Source: Planctomycetota bacterium
GTDB lineage: Bacteria; Planctomycetota; UBA1135; GCA-002686595
Assembly (NCBI GenBank): GCA_029259605.1
Contig: JAJDEV010000057.1
Location: 1 to 37,497 of the forward strand
DNA: 37,497 bases
Direction: 5' to 3'
The position numbers were made by a program, and so were the translations under genes. Below the pieces are notes generated by a model. It did no database searches and was not told the DNA's origin. It saw only the letters and a list, made by a program, of their open reading frames with translations. Shown here piece after piece: positions 22,228 through 31,800 of the stretch (position 1 is its first letter; each line of letters opens with the position of its first letter).

Positions 22228-25137
22228 ATGAGATTCCAATCCCGACGCGCCCTCGGTCTCGCGCTCCTCGCCCTGGGAACGCTCGCCGGCTGCTCTTCCG
22301 ATGAAGAAGACGGCGGCGCGTCGAGCGACGTCGCGAGCGACGCAGCCTCGGATGCGGACGTCGGCGAGCTGCCCGCGACGATCGCGGTCGAGGCGCCGTC
22401 CACGCCGATCGTCGACATGGCGACGGTCGAGGACCTTTCCGAGGCGGTGGCCAACCGCTTCATCGACTTCTCCGACAAGCTCCGCCGCCGCAGCTTCCAC
22501 GAGGCGCGCGCGTGGGTCAGCCCGCACTTCGCCGGGCACTCGTTCGCCGGACTCGACGTGGCGGAGGAGAAGCGCCTGCCGCTCGATTCGAAACACGTGG
22601 AGTACGACGCGTCGACGGCACCCGTCGTCGGACGCACCGGCTTCTTGGATTCGATCGCCGCGTGGATCGGCGATTGGGAGCGCATCGAGACGGTGGTCTG
22701 GAAGGTCAAGGGCGCCGAGTTCCAGACCGGCTTCCCGGCGTGGGGCAAGGTGCACTTCCGCTTGACGATGCTCGGCAGCGACGGGGACGGCGGACCGCTG
22801 TCGTTCGTCGCCTGGGGCGACGGGCGCGTCGAGCAGGAGAACGGCGCGTGGATGCTCGCGGGGTTCGAACTCGAGTCCCTCGCCAGCGCGTCGCGCTCCT
22901 CGTTCCTGTTCACCGACGTCGCGACGTCGAGCGGCGTCGCGCACGCCGGCATCCGCTTCGGCAGCCCGGGCAACGCGAGCTTCGCGTGGAACGGCGCGGC
23001 CGGCGGCGACGTCGACGGGGACGGCCTGTGGGACCTCTTCGTGCCGAGCTCGCCGAACAACTTCCTTTATATGGGGAAGGAAGCGGCCGGCTCGGACGGC
23101 GCCCCGCGCGTCGCGACGTTCAAGGACGAGGCCGCCGCGCGCGGCGTCCAGTCGCCCGCGGGCGGCACCGGCGCCGTGTTCTTCGACTACGACAACGACG
23201 GCGACCAGGACCTGGCGCTCGCCGGCGTTGGCTGGGACCGCGGCGGTGATCGGCTGCGCCTCTGGCGCAACGACGGCAAGGGGCACTTCGAGGAGGTCGG
23301 TGAGCAGCTCGGCTTCTCGGCCAAGTGCCACGGCTTCGCGCTGGTCGCCTTCGACGCCGAGGGCGACGGCTACCTCGACCTCTTCGTCAGCAACTACGGA
23401 CGCGTCGAGTCCGAACCGAACAACTCGTGGATCCAGGCGACGAACGGCACGCCCGATCGCTTCTTCACGAACGAAGGCGGCAAGCACTTCCGCGACGTGT
23501 CCGCTGAGCGCGGCTTCGCGGACGAGAACGGTTGGAGCTACGCGGCCGCCGCCGCGGACTACGACCGCGACGGCGACATGGATCTGTACGTCGCGAACGA
23601 CTACGGACGCAACGCGCTGTGGATCAACGACGGCAAGGGCAGCTTCACCGACCTCGCCGAGGCGGACGAGGTGGCCGACCTCGGCAACGGCATGGGGTGC
23701 GCGTGGGGCGACATCGACAACGACGGCGTGCTCGATCTCTACGTGTCGAACATGTCGTCCACGGCCGGCAACCGCATCCTGAAGCGCCTCGCGCAGAAGA
23801 ACGACACGTGGAACCGGTTGAAGAAGCTCGCGGCCGGCAACTCGATCTTCCTCGCGCGCTCCGGGAACGAAGACGCGGGCGTCACGTTCGAGCGCTCGGC
23901 CTCGAGCCGCGGCGGCACCGGTGGGAGCTGGGCCTGGTCGCCCGCGATCTTCGACCTGAACCTCGACGGGCGCCTCGACCTCTATTGCTGCAGCGGCTTC
24001 GTCACGGGCGACACGCCCGCGGACACATGAAGCACCTATTGGCGCCACGTGGTGGCGTCGGAAGCGGATGTCGAAGTCGAAGAGAGCCTGACGTCGAAGC
24101 AGAACGTCAACTCGTCCACCTACGTCTCGTTCCACAACGCGCAGATCTTCGAGCAGGGCATGTCGTTCAGCGGCAACGAGCGCAACAAGGTCTGGATCAA
24201 CGACGGCGACTCGTTCGCCGACCTCTCGGACCTGTCCGGTGCCGACTCACCGAACGATTCGCGCGCGACGATCGCCGCGGACTTCGACGACGACGGTGAT
24301 GTCGACCTCTTCGTCCACTCGATCCAACGCGAGCGCCACGCGCTTTACCGCAACGACGCGCTCGTTGCGGGCAGCAAGAACGCGGGTTTTCTCAAGCTGC
24401 GCGTGCGCGCCACGAGCGGGCAGTACGAGGGCATCGGCGCGATCGTCACCGTCGACGGACCGGCGGGCAAGACGTCGCAGGTCCTGTCGCGCGGCGCGGG
24501 CTTCCTGTCGTGCCAGGTGCCCGAGCTCGTGTTCGGGCTCGGCGCGCTCGAGGGCGCGCACGTGGAGGTCTTCTGGCCCGGCGGCAAGACCGAGTCGTTC
24601 GGCGAGCTGGCGGCCGGCACGCGCGCGACGCTGGTCGAGGGCACGGGCGAGGCCGAGGCGCTCGCCGCGCGCCCGCGCATGTTCCTCGATCCGCTGCCGC
24701 CCGGCGTGCAGCTCGACGAGGGTGCGCTGATGCCGAAGCTGGCGGTCGTCGGTAGCGACGGCAAGCCGACCGTGCTCGACGTCGTCGCGCTCGCAGACGG
24801 CAAGAACGTGCTGCTCAACCTGTGGTCGAGCTCGTGCGCGCCGTGCGTGAAGGAACTCCCGTTGCTCCAGTCGCGCGAGGCCAGCGGCGAGGTGCGTGTG
24901 ATCACGCTCAGCGTCGACGTGCCCGGCGACTTCGAGCGCGCGCGCAAGGTCCTCGCCCAGCGCGACACGACCTTCCCCGCGTTCTATCTGCCCGACGTCG
25001 GCGCGATCGCGCCCGAGTCCGGCGTGCAACCGGTGGAGACCGTGATCGACCTCGCGCGGCTGAAGCTGCCGACCACGATCGGCCTGGACAAGGACGGCCG
25101 CGTGCAAACGATTCTGCAAGGGCCGCTCACCGACTGA
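22228..25137 (+). CDS. Putative selenoprotein: VCBS/UnbV lipoprotein with C-terminal TlpA-like thioredoxin domain, in-frame TGA at codon 601
   Basis: 969 residues if TGA 24028-24030 is read as selenocysteine. A lipobox signal peptide (LGTLAGC) is followed by an NTF2-like region (about 65-220). Seven VCBS loops come next (GDVDGDGLWDLF, FDYDNDGDQDLAL, FDAEGDGYLDLF, YDRDGDMDLYV, IDNDGVLDLYV, LNLDGRLDLYC, FDDDGDVDLF). The TGA falls between the sixth and seventh, in the context DTPADT-U-STYWRHVVASEA. Coding continues in the same frame through an UnbV/ASPIC segment (YEGIGAIVTVDG, VEVFWPGGKTESF) and a thioredoxin domain with CAPC (C870-C873). A hairpin 10 nt after the TGA suits a bacterial SECIS element. 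TGA is a normal stop elsewhere, so reassignment is excluded. The alternative is a nonsense mutation or base error, giving a 600-residue protein ending at 24030. Confidence 0.75.
24041..24059 (+). promoter_or_regulatory. Candidate bacterial SECIS hairpin
   Basis: GGCGCC (24041-24046) pairs with GGCGTC (24054-24059; one G-U), enclosing the loop ACGTGGT, which may close further by A-T and C-G to a GTG triloop. The stem starts 10 nt after the in-frame TGA and the loop lies 16-22 nt from it. This is within the spacing used by SelB-dependent elements, and the loop carries the G/GGU character typical of them. The hairpin lies inside coding sequence. Confidence 0.6.
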
Positions 25138-25145
25138 GCCTCGCG

Positions 25146-25901
25146 ATGACATCCGAACAAAGAACCTCACGCGGCGCGATCGTCGTCGGAGCCAGCTCCG
25201 GCATGGGAGCCGCGCTCGTCAAACGCCTCGCGAACGACGGGTGGAACGTCGCCGCCCTCGCGCGCCGCCAGGACGCGCTCGACGAGCTCGCCGCCGCGTG
25301 CGCCGAAGCGCCGGGGCGCGTGGTCGTGCGCGCGCACGACGTGCACGACGTCGCCGACGTGCCGGACCTGTTCGAGGAACTCGTGCGCGAGCTCGGCGGC
25401 CTGGACATGATCCTGTACGCCGCCGGCGTGATGCCCGCGATCGGCGAGCAGGAGTACGACACGGTGAAGGACCTCGACATGCTCGCCGTGAACACCTCGG
25501 GCTGCATCGCGTGGTGCAACCCGGCGGCGGACCTGTTCCGCACGCAGCGGCGCGGCACGATCGTCGGCATCTCGTCGATCGCCGGCGACCGCGGGCGCAA
25601 GGGCAACCCGGTGTACTGCACGTCGAAGGCGGCGATGAACACGTACCTCGAGGCTTTGCGCAACCGGCTCGGCGACTTCGGCGTGCACGTGTGCACGATC
25701 CGTCCGGGCTTCATCGACACGGCGATGACGAAGGGCATGGACGGGCTCTTCTGGCTGATCAGCGCGGACGAGGCGGCGAAGCGCATTCTGAGCGCGGCGC
25801 GCAGCAAGGCCAACGTGCGCTACGTCCCGTTCCGTTGGCTGTGGGTCGGGCTCGTGATCCGGCACATTCCGTCCTTCCTCTTCCGTCGCATGACGATCTG
25901 A
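25146..25901 (+). CDS. Short-chain dehydrogenase/reductase (DprE2-like)
   Basis: 251 residues of classical SDR: cofactor loop VVGASSGMGAALVKRL (GxxxGxG), LYAAGVMP in the NNAG position, catalytic Ser in GISSIAGDRGRKG and YCTSKAA supplying Tyr and Lys, and IRPGFIDTAMT. The C-terminus (VGLVIRHIPSFLFRR) is hydrophobic and basic and may associate with membrane. ATG at 25146 follows the selenoprotein stop by 8 bp, and its TGA overlaps the ATG of the next gene, an FAD oxidase of the DprE1 type. That pairing recalls the DprE1-DprE2 epimerase of decaprenylphosphoryl-ribose, where the SDR reduces the 2-keto intermediate. The substrate in this organism is inference. Confidence 0.85.
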   Translation: MTSEQRTSRGAIVVGASSGMGAALVKRLANDGWNVAALARRQDALDELAAACAEAPGRVVVRAHDVHDVADVPDLFEELVRELGGLDMILYAAGVMPAIGEQEYDTVKDLDMLAVNTSGCIAWCNPAADLFRTQRRGTIVGISSIAGDRGRKGNPVYCTSKAAMNTYLEALRNRLGDFGVHVCTIRPGFIDTAMTKGMDGLFWLISADEAAKRILSAARSKANVRYVPFRWLWVGLVIRHIPSFLFRRMTI

Positions 25902-27358
25902 TGACGGCGGCGGCGCGCAGGACCGATCGGGGAGACGTCGAGCACGGCTACCGCTACGTCGAGGCGTGGGGGATGGCCGAGGGCGCGTACGGTCGCGTGT
26001 TCCTGCCGCGCAACGTCGAGCAGATCCGCGCGGCGCTGCTGCATGCGCGCGCGGCGAAGGTTCCGATTGGACTGCGCGGCACGGGCAACAGCTACGGCGA
26101 CGCCAGCATGAACTCGGACGGGTTCGTGCTCGACATCAGCCGCATGAATCGGATCCTCGACTTCGACGCTGAGACGGGCATCGCCGAACTCGAGGCGGGC
26201 GTCACTGTGCGCGACCTGTGGCGCCACATCCTGCCGCTCGGCTGGTGGCCGCGCGTCGTGTCGGGCACGAGCTTCCCGAGCATGGCCGGCATCGCCGCCA
26301 TGAACATCCACGGCAAGAACAACTTCGCGGTGGGCACGGTGGGGGACGCGATCCTCGAGTTCGACCTCGTGCTGCCGAACGGCGAGCTGCGCACCTGCTC
26401 GCGCGAGGAAAACGCGGACCTCTTCCACGCGGCCATCGGCGGCTTCGGGATGCTCGGCGTCTTCAGCCGCATCAAGCTCCAGACCAAGCGCATCCATTCG
26501 GGCAACCTGCGCGTGCACGCGCACGCGAACCGCGACCTGCGCGAGCTGATGGACTACTTCGAGGAGCACAAGGGCTCCGCCGACTATCTCGTCGCGTGGA
26601 TCGACTGCTTCGCGAAGGGCGACGCGCTCGGCCGCGGCGCGATCCACCGCGCGAACTACTTGAAGGAAGGCGAGGACGAGCACCCGGAGCGCACGCTCAC
26701 GCTCGCGCACCAGGACGTGAAGCCCAACCTCTTCGGCGTCTTCCCGAAGTCCGAGCTGTGGCGCCCGCTGCGCCTCTTGAACAACGATCCGGGCTTCCGC
26801 TTCGTGAACACGGTCAAGTACCACACCGGCCGCCTCGAAGCGCTCCAGGAACCGCACACGTGGACGCACAACGAGTTCTCGTTCCTGCTCGACTACATCC
26901 CGAACTGGAAGTGGTCCTACGGCCGGCGCCCGGGCTACGGCCTGATCCAGTTCCAGCCCTTCGTCCCGAACGACGCCGCGCACGACGTCTACTGCGAGAT
27001 CCTGCGGCGCAACCAGGCCGCCGGCTTCGTGCCCTACCTCGGCGTCTTCAAGCGCCACCGCCCCGACCCGTTCTGGCTGACGCACGCCGTCGACGGCTGG
27101 AGCTTCGCGATGGACTTCAAGGTGACGCCGCGAACGCGCGACGCGCTGTGGAAGCACTGCGCCGAGCTGATCGAGCTCGTCCTCGACGCCGGCGGCAAGT
27201 TCTACTTCGCCAAGGACCTGGTCCTCCCGGCCGGCGTCGCCGAGCGCATGTTCCCCGCGGACAAGCTCGAAGCCTTCGTGAGGCTGAAGCGCGAGCTCGA
27301 CCCGGACGAGCTGCTGCAGACCGATCTGTGGCGCCGCGTGTTCGCGGGCGTGCGCTGA
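25901..27358 (+). CDS. FAD-binding oxidase of the DprE1 / aldonolactone-oxidase family
   Basis: 485 residues. The FAD_binding_4 (VAO-type) domain covers about 20-190, with LRGTGNSYGDAS binding the diphosphate and GTSFPSMAGIAAMNIHGKNN, AVGTVGD and IGGFGMLGVFSRI typical of DprE1 and lactone oxidases. The substrate domain follows, ending FYFAKDLVLPAGV, then LKRELDPDELLQTDLWRR, as in the ALO family. It has no signal peptide. It shares one base with the SDR stop (TGATG), strong evidence of coupled translation. By analogy with mycobacterial DprE1 it would oxidise C2 of a polyprenyl-phospho-sugar for cell-envelope glycans. I do not assign the gene name because the substrate is not shown. Confidence 0.85.
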   Translation: MTAAARRTDRGDVEHGYRYVEAWGMAEGAYGRVFLPRNVEQIRAALLHARAAKVPIGLRGTGNSYGDASMNSDGFVLDISRMNRILDFDAETGIAELEAGVTVRDLWRHILPLGWWPRVVSGTSFPSMAGIAAMNIHGKNNFAVGTVGDAILEFDLVLPNGELRTCSREENADLFHAAIGGFGMLGVFSRIKLQTKRIHSGNLRVHAHANRDLRELMDYFEEHKGSADYLVAWIDCFAKGDALGRGAIHRANYLKEGEDEHPERTLTLAHQDVKPNLFGVFPKSELWRPLRLLNNDPGFRFVNTVKYHTGRLEALQEPHTWTHNEFSFLLDYIPNWKWSYGRRPGYGLIQFQPFVPNDAAHDVYCEILRRNQAAGFVPYLGVFKRHRPDPFWLTHAVDGWSFAMDFKVTPRTRDALWKHCAELIELVLDAGGKFYFAKDLVLPAGVAERMFPADKLEAFVRLKRELDPDELLQTDLWRRVFAGVR

Positions 27359-27362
27359 GTCC

Positions 27363-27404
27363 AACGCGCCCCGCGTCCCCTTTGCGCGGCGCGGGGTTCG
27401 CGTT
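27363..27404 (+). terminator. Strong hairpin after the DprE1-like gene
   Basis: AACGCG+CCCCGCG pairs with CGCGGGG and, after a TT bulge, CGCGTT: 13 bp with a 14-nt loop starting 4 bp after the stop. There is no U-run, so intrinsic termination is likely but not certain; it may act as an mRNA 3' end stabiliser. Confidence 0.6.
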
Positions 27405-27552
27405 GCACTCGATGGCATTCTCGGGCCGCTGCCCGACGCACGACGGGGTCGCATAAGACAAAAAGTCTTTTCTTGAACCCGCGAGCGCGGGCACGGACTA
27501 GCGTGGAGGATCGAGGCCACAAGCGGCGCCACGCGCGCCCAAGGGGTGAGGG
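27405..27552 (+). promoter_or_regulatory. Intergenic stretch with AT-rich patch and possible promoter
   Basis: A conspicuous AT-rich patch (27451-27476, containing AAGACAAAAAGTCTT, a 5-bp inverted repeat) is unusual against the surrounding GC content. It is followed by TTGAAC and, 18 bp on, ACTAGC. It may be the promoter of the broken gene downstream. No gene is seen. Confidence 0.3.
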
Positions 27553-28700
27553 ATGGACCAGTTCGCAGTCTTCCTACTCGGTACCCCGTTCGCCTTCGGG
27601 GGGGGGGAGCCTTCGCCCAGCAGCCCGGTAACTTCACGCCGGGCACGTGCTGTCCCCAAGGGGGCGTCCGGACCCTGTTGCATCGGTCAATGGAGCGGAC
27701 CGTACGACGTCGGCATCAGTTGCCCGGGGCCTTTTCAACAGCCCGTGGGCACGCCTCCGGCGGGGTTCAACTGCGACGCAGCGGGTGGCCCCGGCTCGTA
27801 CTGGGACGAGATCGCGCACGCCGTTCTACTGCTGTGGGGCGCGTTCTGGCCCGAAGACCCGACCGACCCGACCGGGCCGCAGGTGAACCTCGGAGGGAAG
27901 GCCCTCGTGTGGACGGAGTGGGACGACACGACGGTCGCACGAGTGAACTCGTCGACACGTTGACTGGAGGCGGGTTGCCGGAGTCGCAGTTCGGTCGAGC
28001 TCTCGTGGTTGCGGGTGACGTCAACGGCAACGGTACGCGGGATCTGATCATCGGCGGGTACCCGGCGCGCCTCCACGTCGTCGATGGCGCGACCCGCGAG
28101 ACGATCTACACACTCGTCGGAAACACCGACCGCTTCATCCGAAGCGACGTCGATTGGACGGGGGACGGCGTTCCCGAACTCCTCATCAACACTCTGATTG
28201 ACAGGTCCCTCGTCTCGGGCGCCGCGATCGGTACGAGCGTGATCGGTCGTGGCTGCGCGCGGTCGGGCGAGGAGGTTCCGCGCATCGGATCCTCAGGCCC
28301 GGCGCACCTGAACGAGGACTTCCGCGTGCATCTGTCGGGTGTGGAGCCCGACGACAGAGCGCTGCTGCTCATCGGATCGCCCGGCGCCGCCTTGTTCGGC
28401 GAGCCCATCGCGCGCGCGCCGTGGGACTGCGCGATCGGGGTGGCCGTGCAGGATTGGATGCGCGCCGAGGTCGAGACGGTGCGACCGGGCGAGGGCGCCG
28501 TAACCGCGCGGCTCCCGATCCCCGACGACGCGTCGCTTGTCGGCAGCGGGTTCGACCTGCAATGGCTCGTCCTCGAGGGCCACCGCGGCCGCGGGGTGAA
28601 GGCCTTGACGCGCATCCTGCACGTCGAGATCCAAGCGGCGGTGTCGGCCCGTGCGACGCCGCGAGTCGGGTCCGAGGGGAAGCTGCCGAACCGGCGTTGA
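27553..28700 (+). pseudogene. Frameshifted relic of a secreted Kelch/FG-GAP-type protein
   Basis: Protein-like sequence switches frame at least twice, probably three times. From ATG 27553 a signal-like start (FAVFLLGTPFAFGG) runs into a ten-G tract at 27598-27607. One base off, the DNA then reads AFAQQPGNFTPGTCCPQGG. The first frame resumes with GQWSGPYDVGISCPGP and SYWDEIAHAVLL, resembling the entry to galactose-oxidase/Kelch propellers, and meets TGA at 27961. The second frame carries on from about 27940 with TLTGG, GDVNGNGTRDLIIGG, an FG-GAP loop, and a C-terminus typical of exported planctomycete FG-GAP proteins (RALLLIGSPGAALFG; DASLVGSGFDLQWLVLEG) to the stop at 28700. It could be a decayed fusion of two gene pieces or, less likely, assembly errors at homopolymers. 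Confidence 0.65.
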
Positions 28701-28873
28701 GCGAGCCGGAGCGCTCGCGACAGCCCGTTCGGAAAGCGTTTCTGGGTCGCCGGCGCGCACGACGAACGGGCGGTGCGTTTGAGGCGCTGGAACCCCGCAC
28801 GCTCCCCGATCGCCTTCTATGTTTCGAGTAGGGATTGGCGCACCGCACCCGCGCCATGAGGGATCCCGCTCGC
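28701..28873 (+). other. Intergenic gap with two inverted repeats
   Basis: A short hairpin (GCGAGC 28701-28706 with GCTCGC 28713-28718) lies directly after the stop of the relic. An 8-bp inverted repeat (CCCGTTCG 28724-28731 with CGAACGGG 28763-28770) follows. Either may terminate transcription. No coding sequence or clear promoter is seen before the next start. Confidence 0.35.
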
Positions 28874-31800
28874 ATGCACCGAACTTTCTTCGCAGTCGCG
28901 CTCGCGTGCGCGGCGCTCGCGCCGCTCTCGTTCGCCCAGAAGCTCGCCACCAAGGCGCCCATTCCGAACGAGCCCGAAGGGACGCAGCTGCCGACGCTGA
29001 CGAAGGTGCTGGAAGACGGCGCGCGCTTCGGCACGGTGCGCGTCGGCGAGCGCGCGTTTCAGCGCATCTCGTTCACGAACACGTCGGGGCGCCGGCGTCC
29101 CGCTCCGCAGCTCGCCTTCGACGGCGCCGACGCCCCCGCGTTCCGCGTGGTGGAAGCGAACCGGACGGGCGGCAACGTCGGTACGGGGGCGAACGTCAAC
29201 GTGCTTTCGCCCGGCGCGAGCCAGTCGTATCTGATCGCGTTCACGCCGCAGCGCCGTGGCAAGCACACAACCGGTGTCTCGATCACCGGCGGCGAGCCGA
29301 AGTACTGGAAGGCGTCGCAGGCCACGCTCTCGGGCGTCGCGGTCGGTCCGGTCGGCGACGAGATCCGCATCAACGTCGGGGGTCCGCAGTTCGTCGATCA
29401 GGCGAGCCAGGAGTGGGCCGCGGACTACGGTGCGTGGCGCGGAGCGTTCGGTGGAGCGCAGCTCGAGATCGCCGGCACCGACGACGACGACCTCTACCGT
29501 TCGCAGCGCGTCGGGCCGCGCGTGCGCTACGCGCTCGAGGTTCCCGCGCGCGGCAACTACGAGGTCACGCTGCACTTCGCCGAGCTGATCCACGCCCTGC
29601 CCGGTCGCCGCGTCTTCGACGTTCTGGTCGAGGGCGACGTCATGGTGCCGTCGCTCGACCTCGCCGCGGTCGCCGGCGGCGCGACGGCGCACACCGAGAC
29701 CTTCGTCGCGCGCGTGCGTGACGGCTGGCTCGATCTCGACCTCGACGCGTCGGTCGGCTTCGCGACGGTGTCGGCGATCGAGATTCGCGCGATCCCGTTC
29801 CTGCATCCGCGCCCGGACCGCATCGACTTCGGAGCGCTCGCGACGGGCGATTCGCAGGGCGAGACGATCGCGCTCAGGAACCTCGGCGCCGCTGCGCTCA
29901 CGCTCGAAACGATCGAGTTCCGCCTGGGCGGAAGCGGCAACAGCGAGGCCTTCGCGCTCACGCTCGGCGGGACCACGTACTCCGGATCCGTCGCGCCGGT
30001 CGTCTACCAGGCGGCGGTCGTGCTCGAACCCGGCGCGTCCACCGACGCGCTGCTCACGTTCGCGCCGATCCAAGAGCAGTACGACACGCCGTCGCTCGTG
30101 CTCGGCTATCGCGGTGTGCTCGACGTGACGCCGCGCTTCGTCGAGCTCCCGCTCGTCGGGCTGGGCGGGCACGAAGGCGATCCCTTCTTGCATCCGGTCA
30201 ACGTGCACTCCGTGCTCGCGATCGACTACGACGCGGACGGTTCCGAGCCGATCACGTTCGATGCCAGCGGCTCGCACACGCACGAGCTCGGGCAGTCGAT
30301 CGTCGACTGGGCCTTCGAGCTCGACGGGACGCCGATCGGCTCGGGCGCGCCGGTCGTCGTGCACGACGCCGACGTCGGTGCGCACGCGGTCCAGCTGACG
30401 ATCGCCGACGACGGAACGCCCACGCGCACGCTGCCGCTGACCACGACCTTCGACGTCGTGCCGACGGATCGCATCCCCGGTGTGCTCGCGCTGTACTACC
30501 CCGCGTCCGCGGGAGGCGCGAGCGCGTTGCTCGACGCGGTCCCGACCGGCGCCGAGTTCGTCGAGGTGCTCGACATGACGCGCGTCGACGGGCCGGCCAC
30601 GGTCGGCGGCTCGCCGCTGACGACCAACGTGATGGTGCGCCTCTCCGCGCGGATCGACGTCGCGAGCTCGGGTGCGTACACGTTCGTCGCGAGCGGCGGC
30701 GTCGATCGGCGCCTCGAGCTCGACGGCACGGCGGTGACGGGCGCGCGCGTTCTCGCGCCGGGAACGCACGAGGTCGAGGCGCGCTTCGCGGTCGACGACC
30801 TCTCCGACCTGCCGCTCGAAGTCACGCTGTCGATCGACGGGGCGACACCATCGGTCGTCGCGAGCACGCAGGCGATGCACGACGAGGGCGCGCTCGTGCC
30901 GGTGATCAACAGCATGCCGGCGGTCGGCACGACGCTCGGGGGCAACGAGATCCGCATCGAGGGACTCGGCTTCTTCCCGTCGGGCTCCGTCACCGTGCAA
31001 TGGGGCGCGGCGACGCTGACGAGCAGCGACTTCACGTCGCTGTCGGCCGAGCAGATCCGCTTCGCGTCCCCGCCCGGCGCCGCGGGACCGATCAGCGTGA
31101 GCGTGCAAACGCCGCGGGGATCGAGCAACGCGAAGACCTTCGTGTACGACCCGGGCGGACCGGTGCCGATCGACTTCCGTCACACGCGCGACTACATGGT
31201 GCCGCAGCCGACGGCTGCCGCGTGGGGACCCGACGGCAAGCTGTACGTCGCGATCCTCAACGGCAGGATCGCGGTCGTCGAGTTCGCCGACGACTGGTCG
31301 CTCTCGAACATGACGCTCTATCCGGGAGTGTCGACGCTGACGAACCACGACTCGCTCGGCATCGCCTTCGATCCGTACGATCCCTACGACCCGAACGATC
31401 CCGGCAAGCCGGTGCGCGTCTACGTCGCCCACGGTGAGCACTTCGCGAACGGCGGCTCGTCGTTCAGCGGTCCGTCGGAGTACTCGGGCCAGGTCAGCGT
31501 GCTCGAGGGACCCGCCTTCGACACGCCGCTGCCGTTCGTCACCGGCTTGCCGACGTCGAACCACGACCACGCGGTCAACGGCATCGCGTTCGACAACAAC
31601 GGCGACTTCCTGATCTGCGTCGGTGGCAACACGAACGCCGGTGTGCCGCACCCGAACATCGGCGACCTGCCGGAGTCGCCGCTGTCGGGCGCGCTGCTCC
31701 TCGCGCGCACGTCCCTGCCGTCGTTCAACGGGGCGGTCGAGTACGTCGACACGCTGACCGGACTGCCGAGCGACGACCAGGTGTACGGCGGCGGCGTCGA

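Noticed and set aside
24049-25137. Treating the downstream half of the selenoprotein frame as a separate gene starting at GTG 24049
   Set aside because: The start would lie inside the hairpin, with no ribosome site or signal peptide, although the domains (UnbV, TlpA-like) belong outside the cytoplasm and continue the upstream VCBS array in frame.
28817-31651. Long minus-strand frame opposite the malectin/Kelch gene
   Set aside because: Arg/Asp/Val repeats without motifs; the plus strand carries clear domains and a signal peptide.
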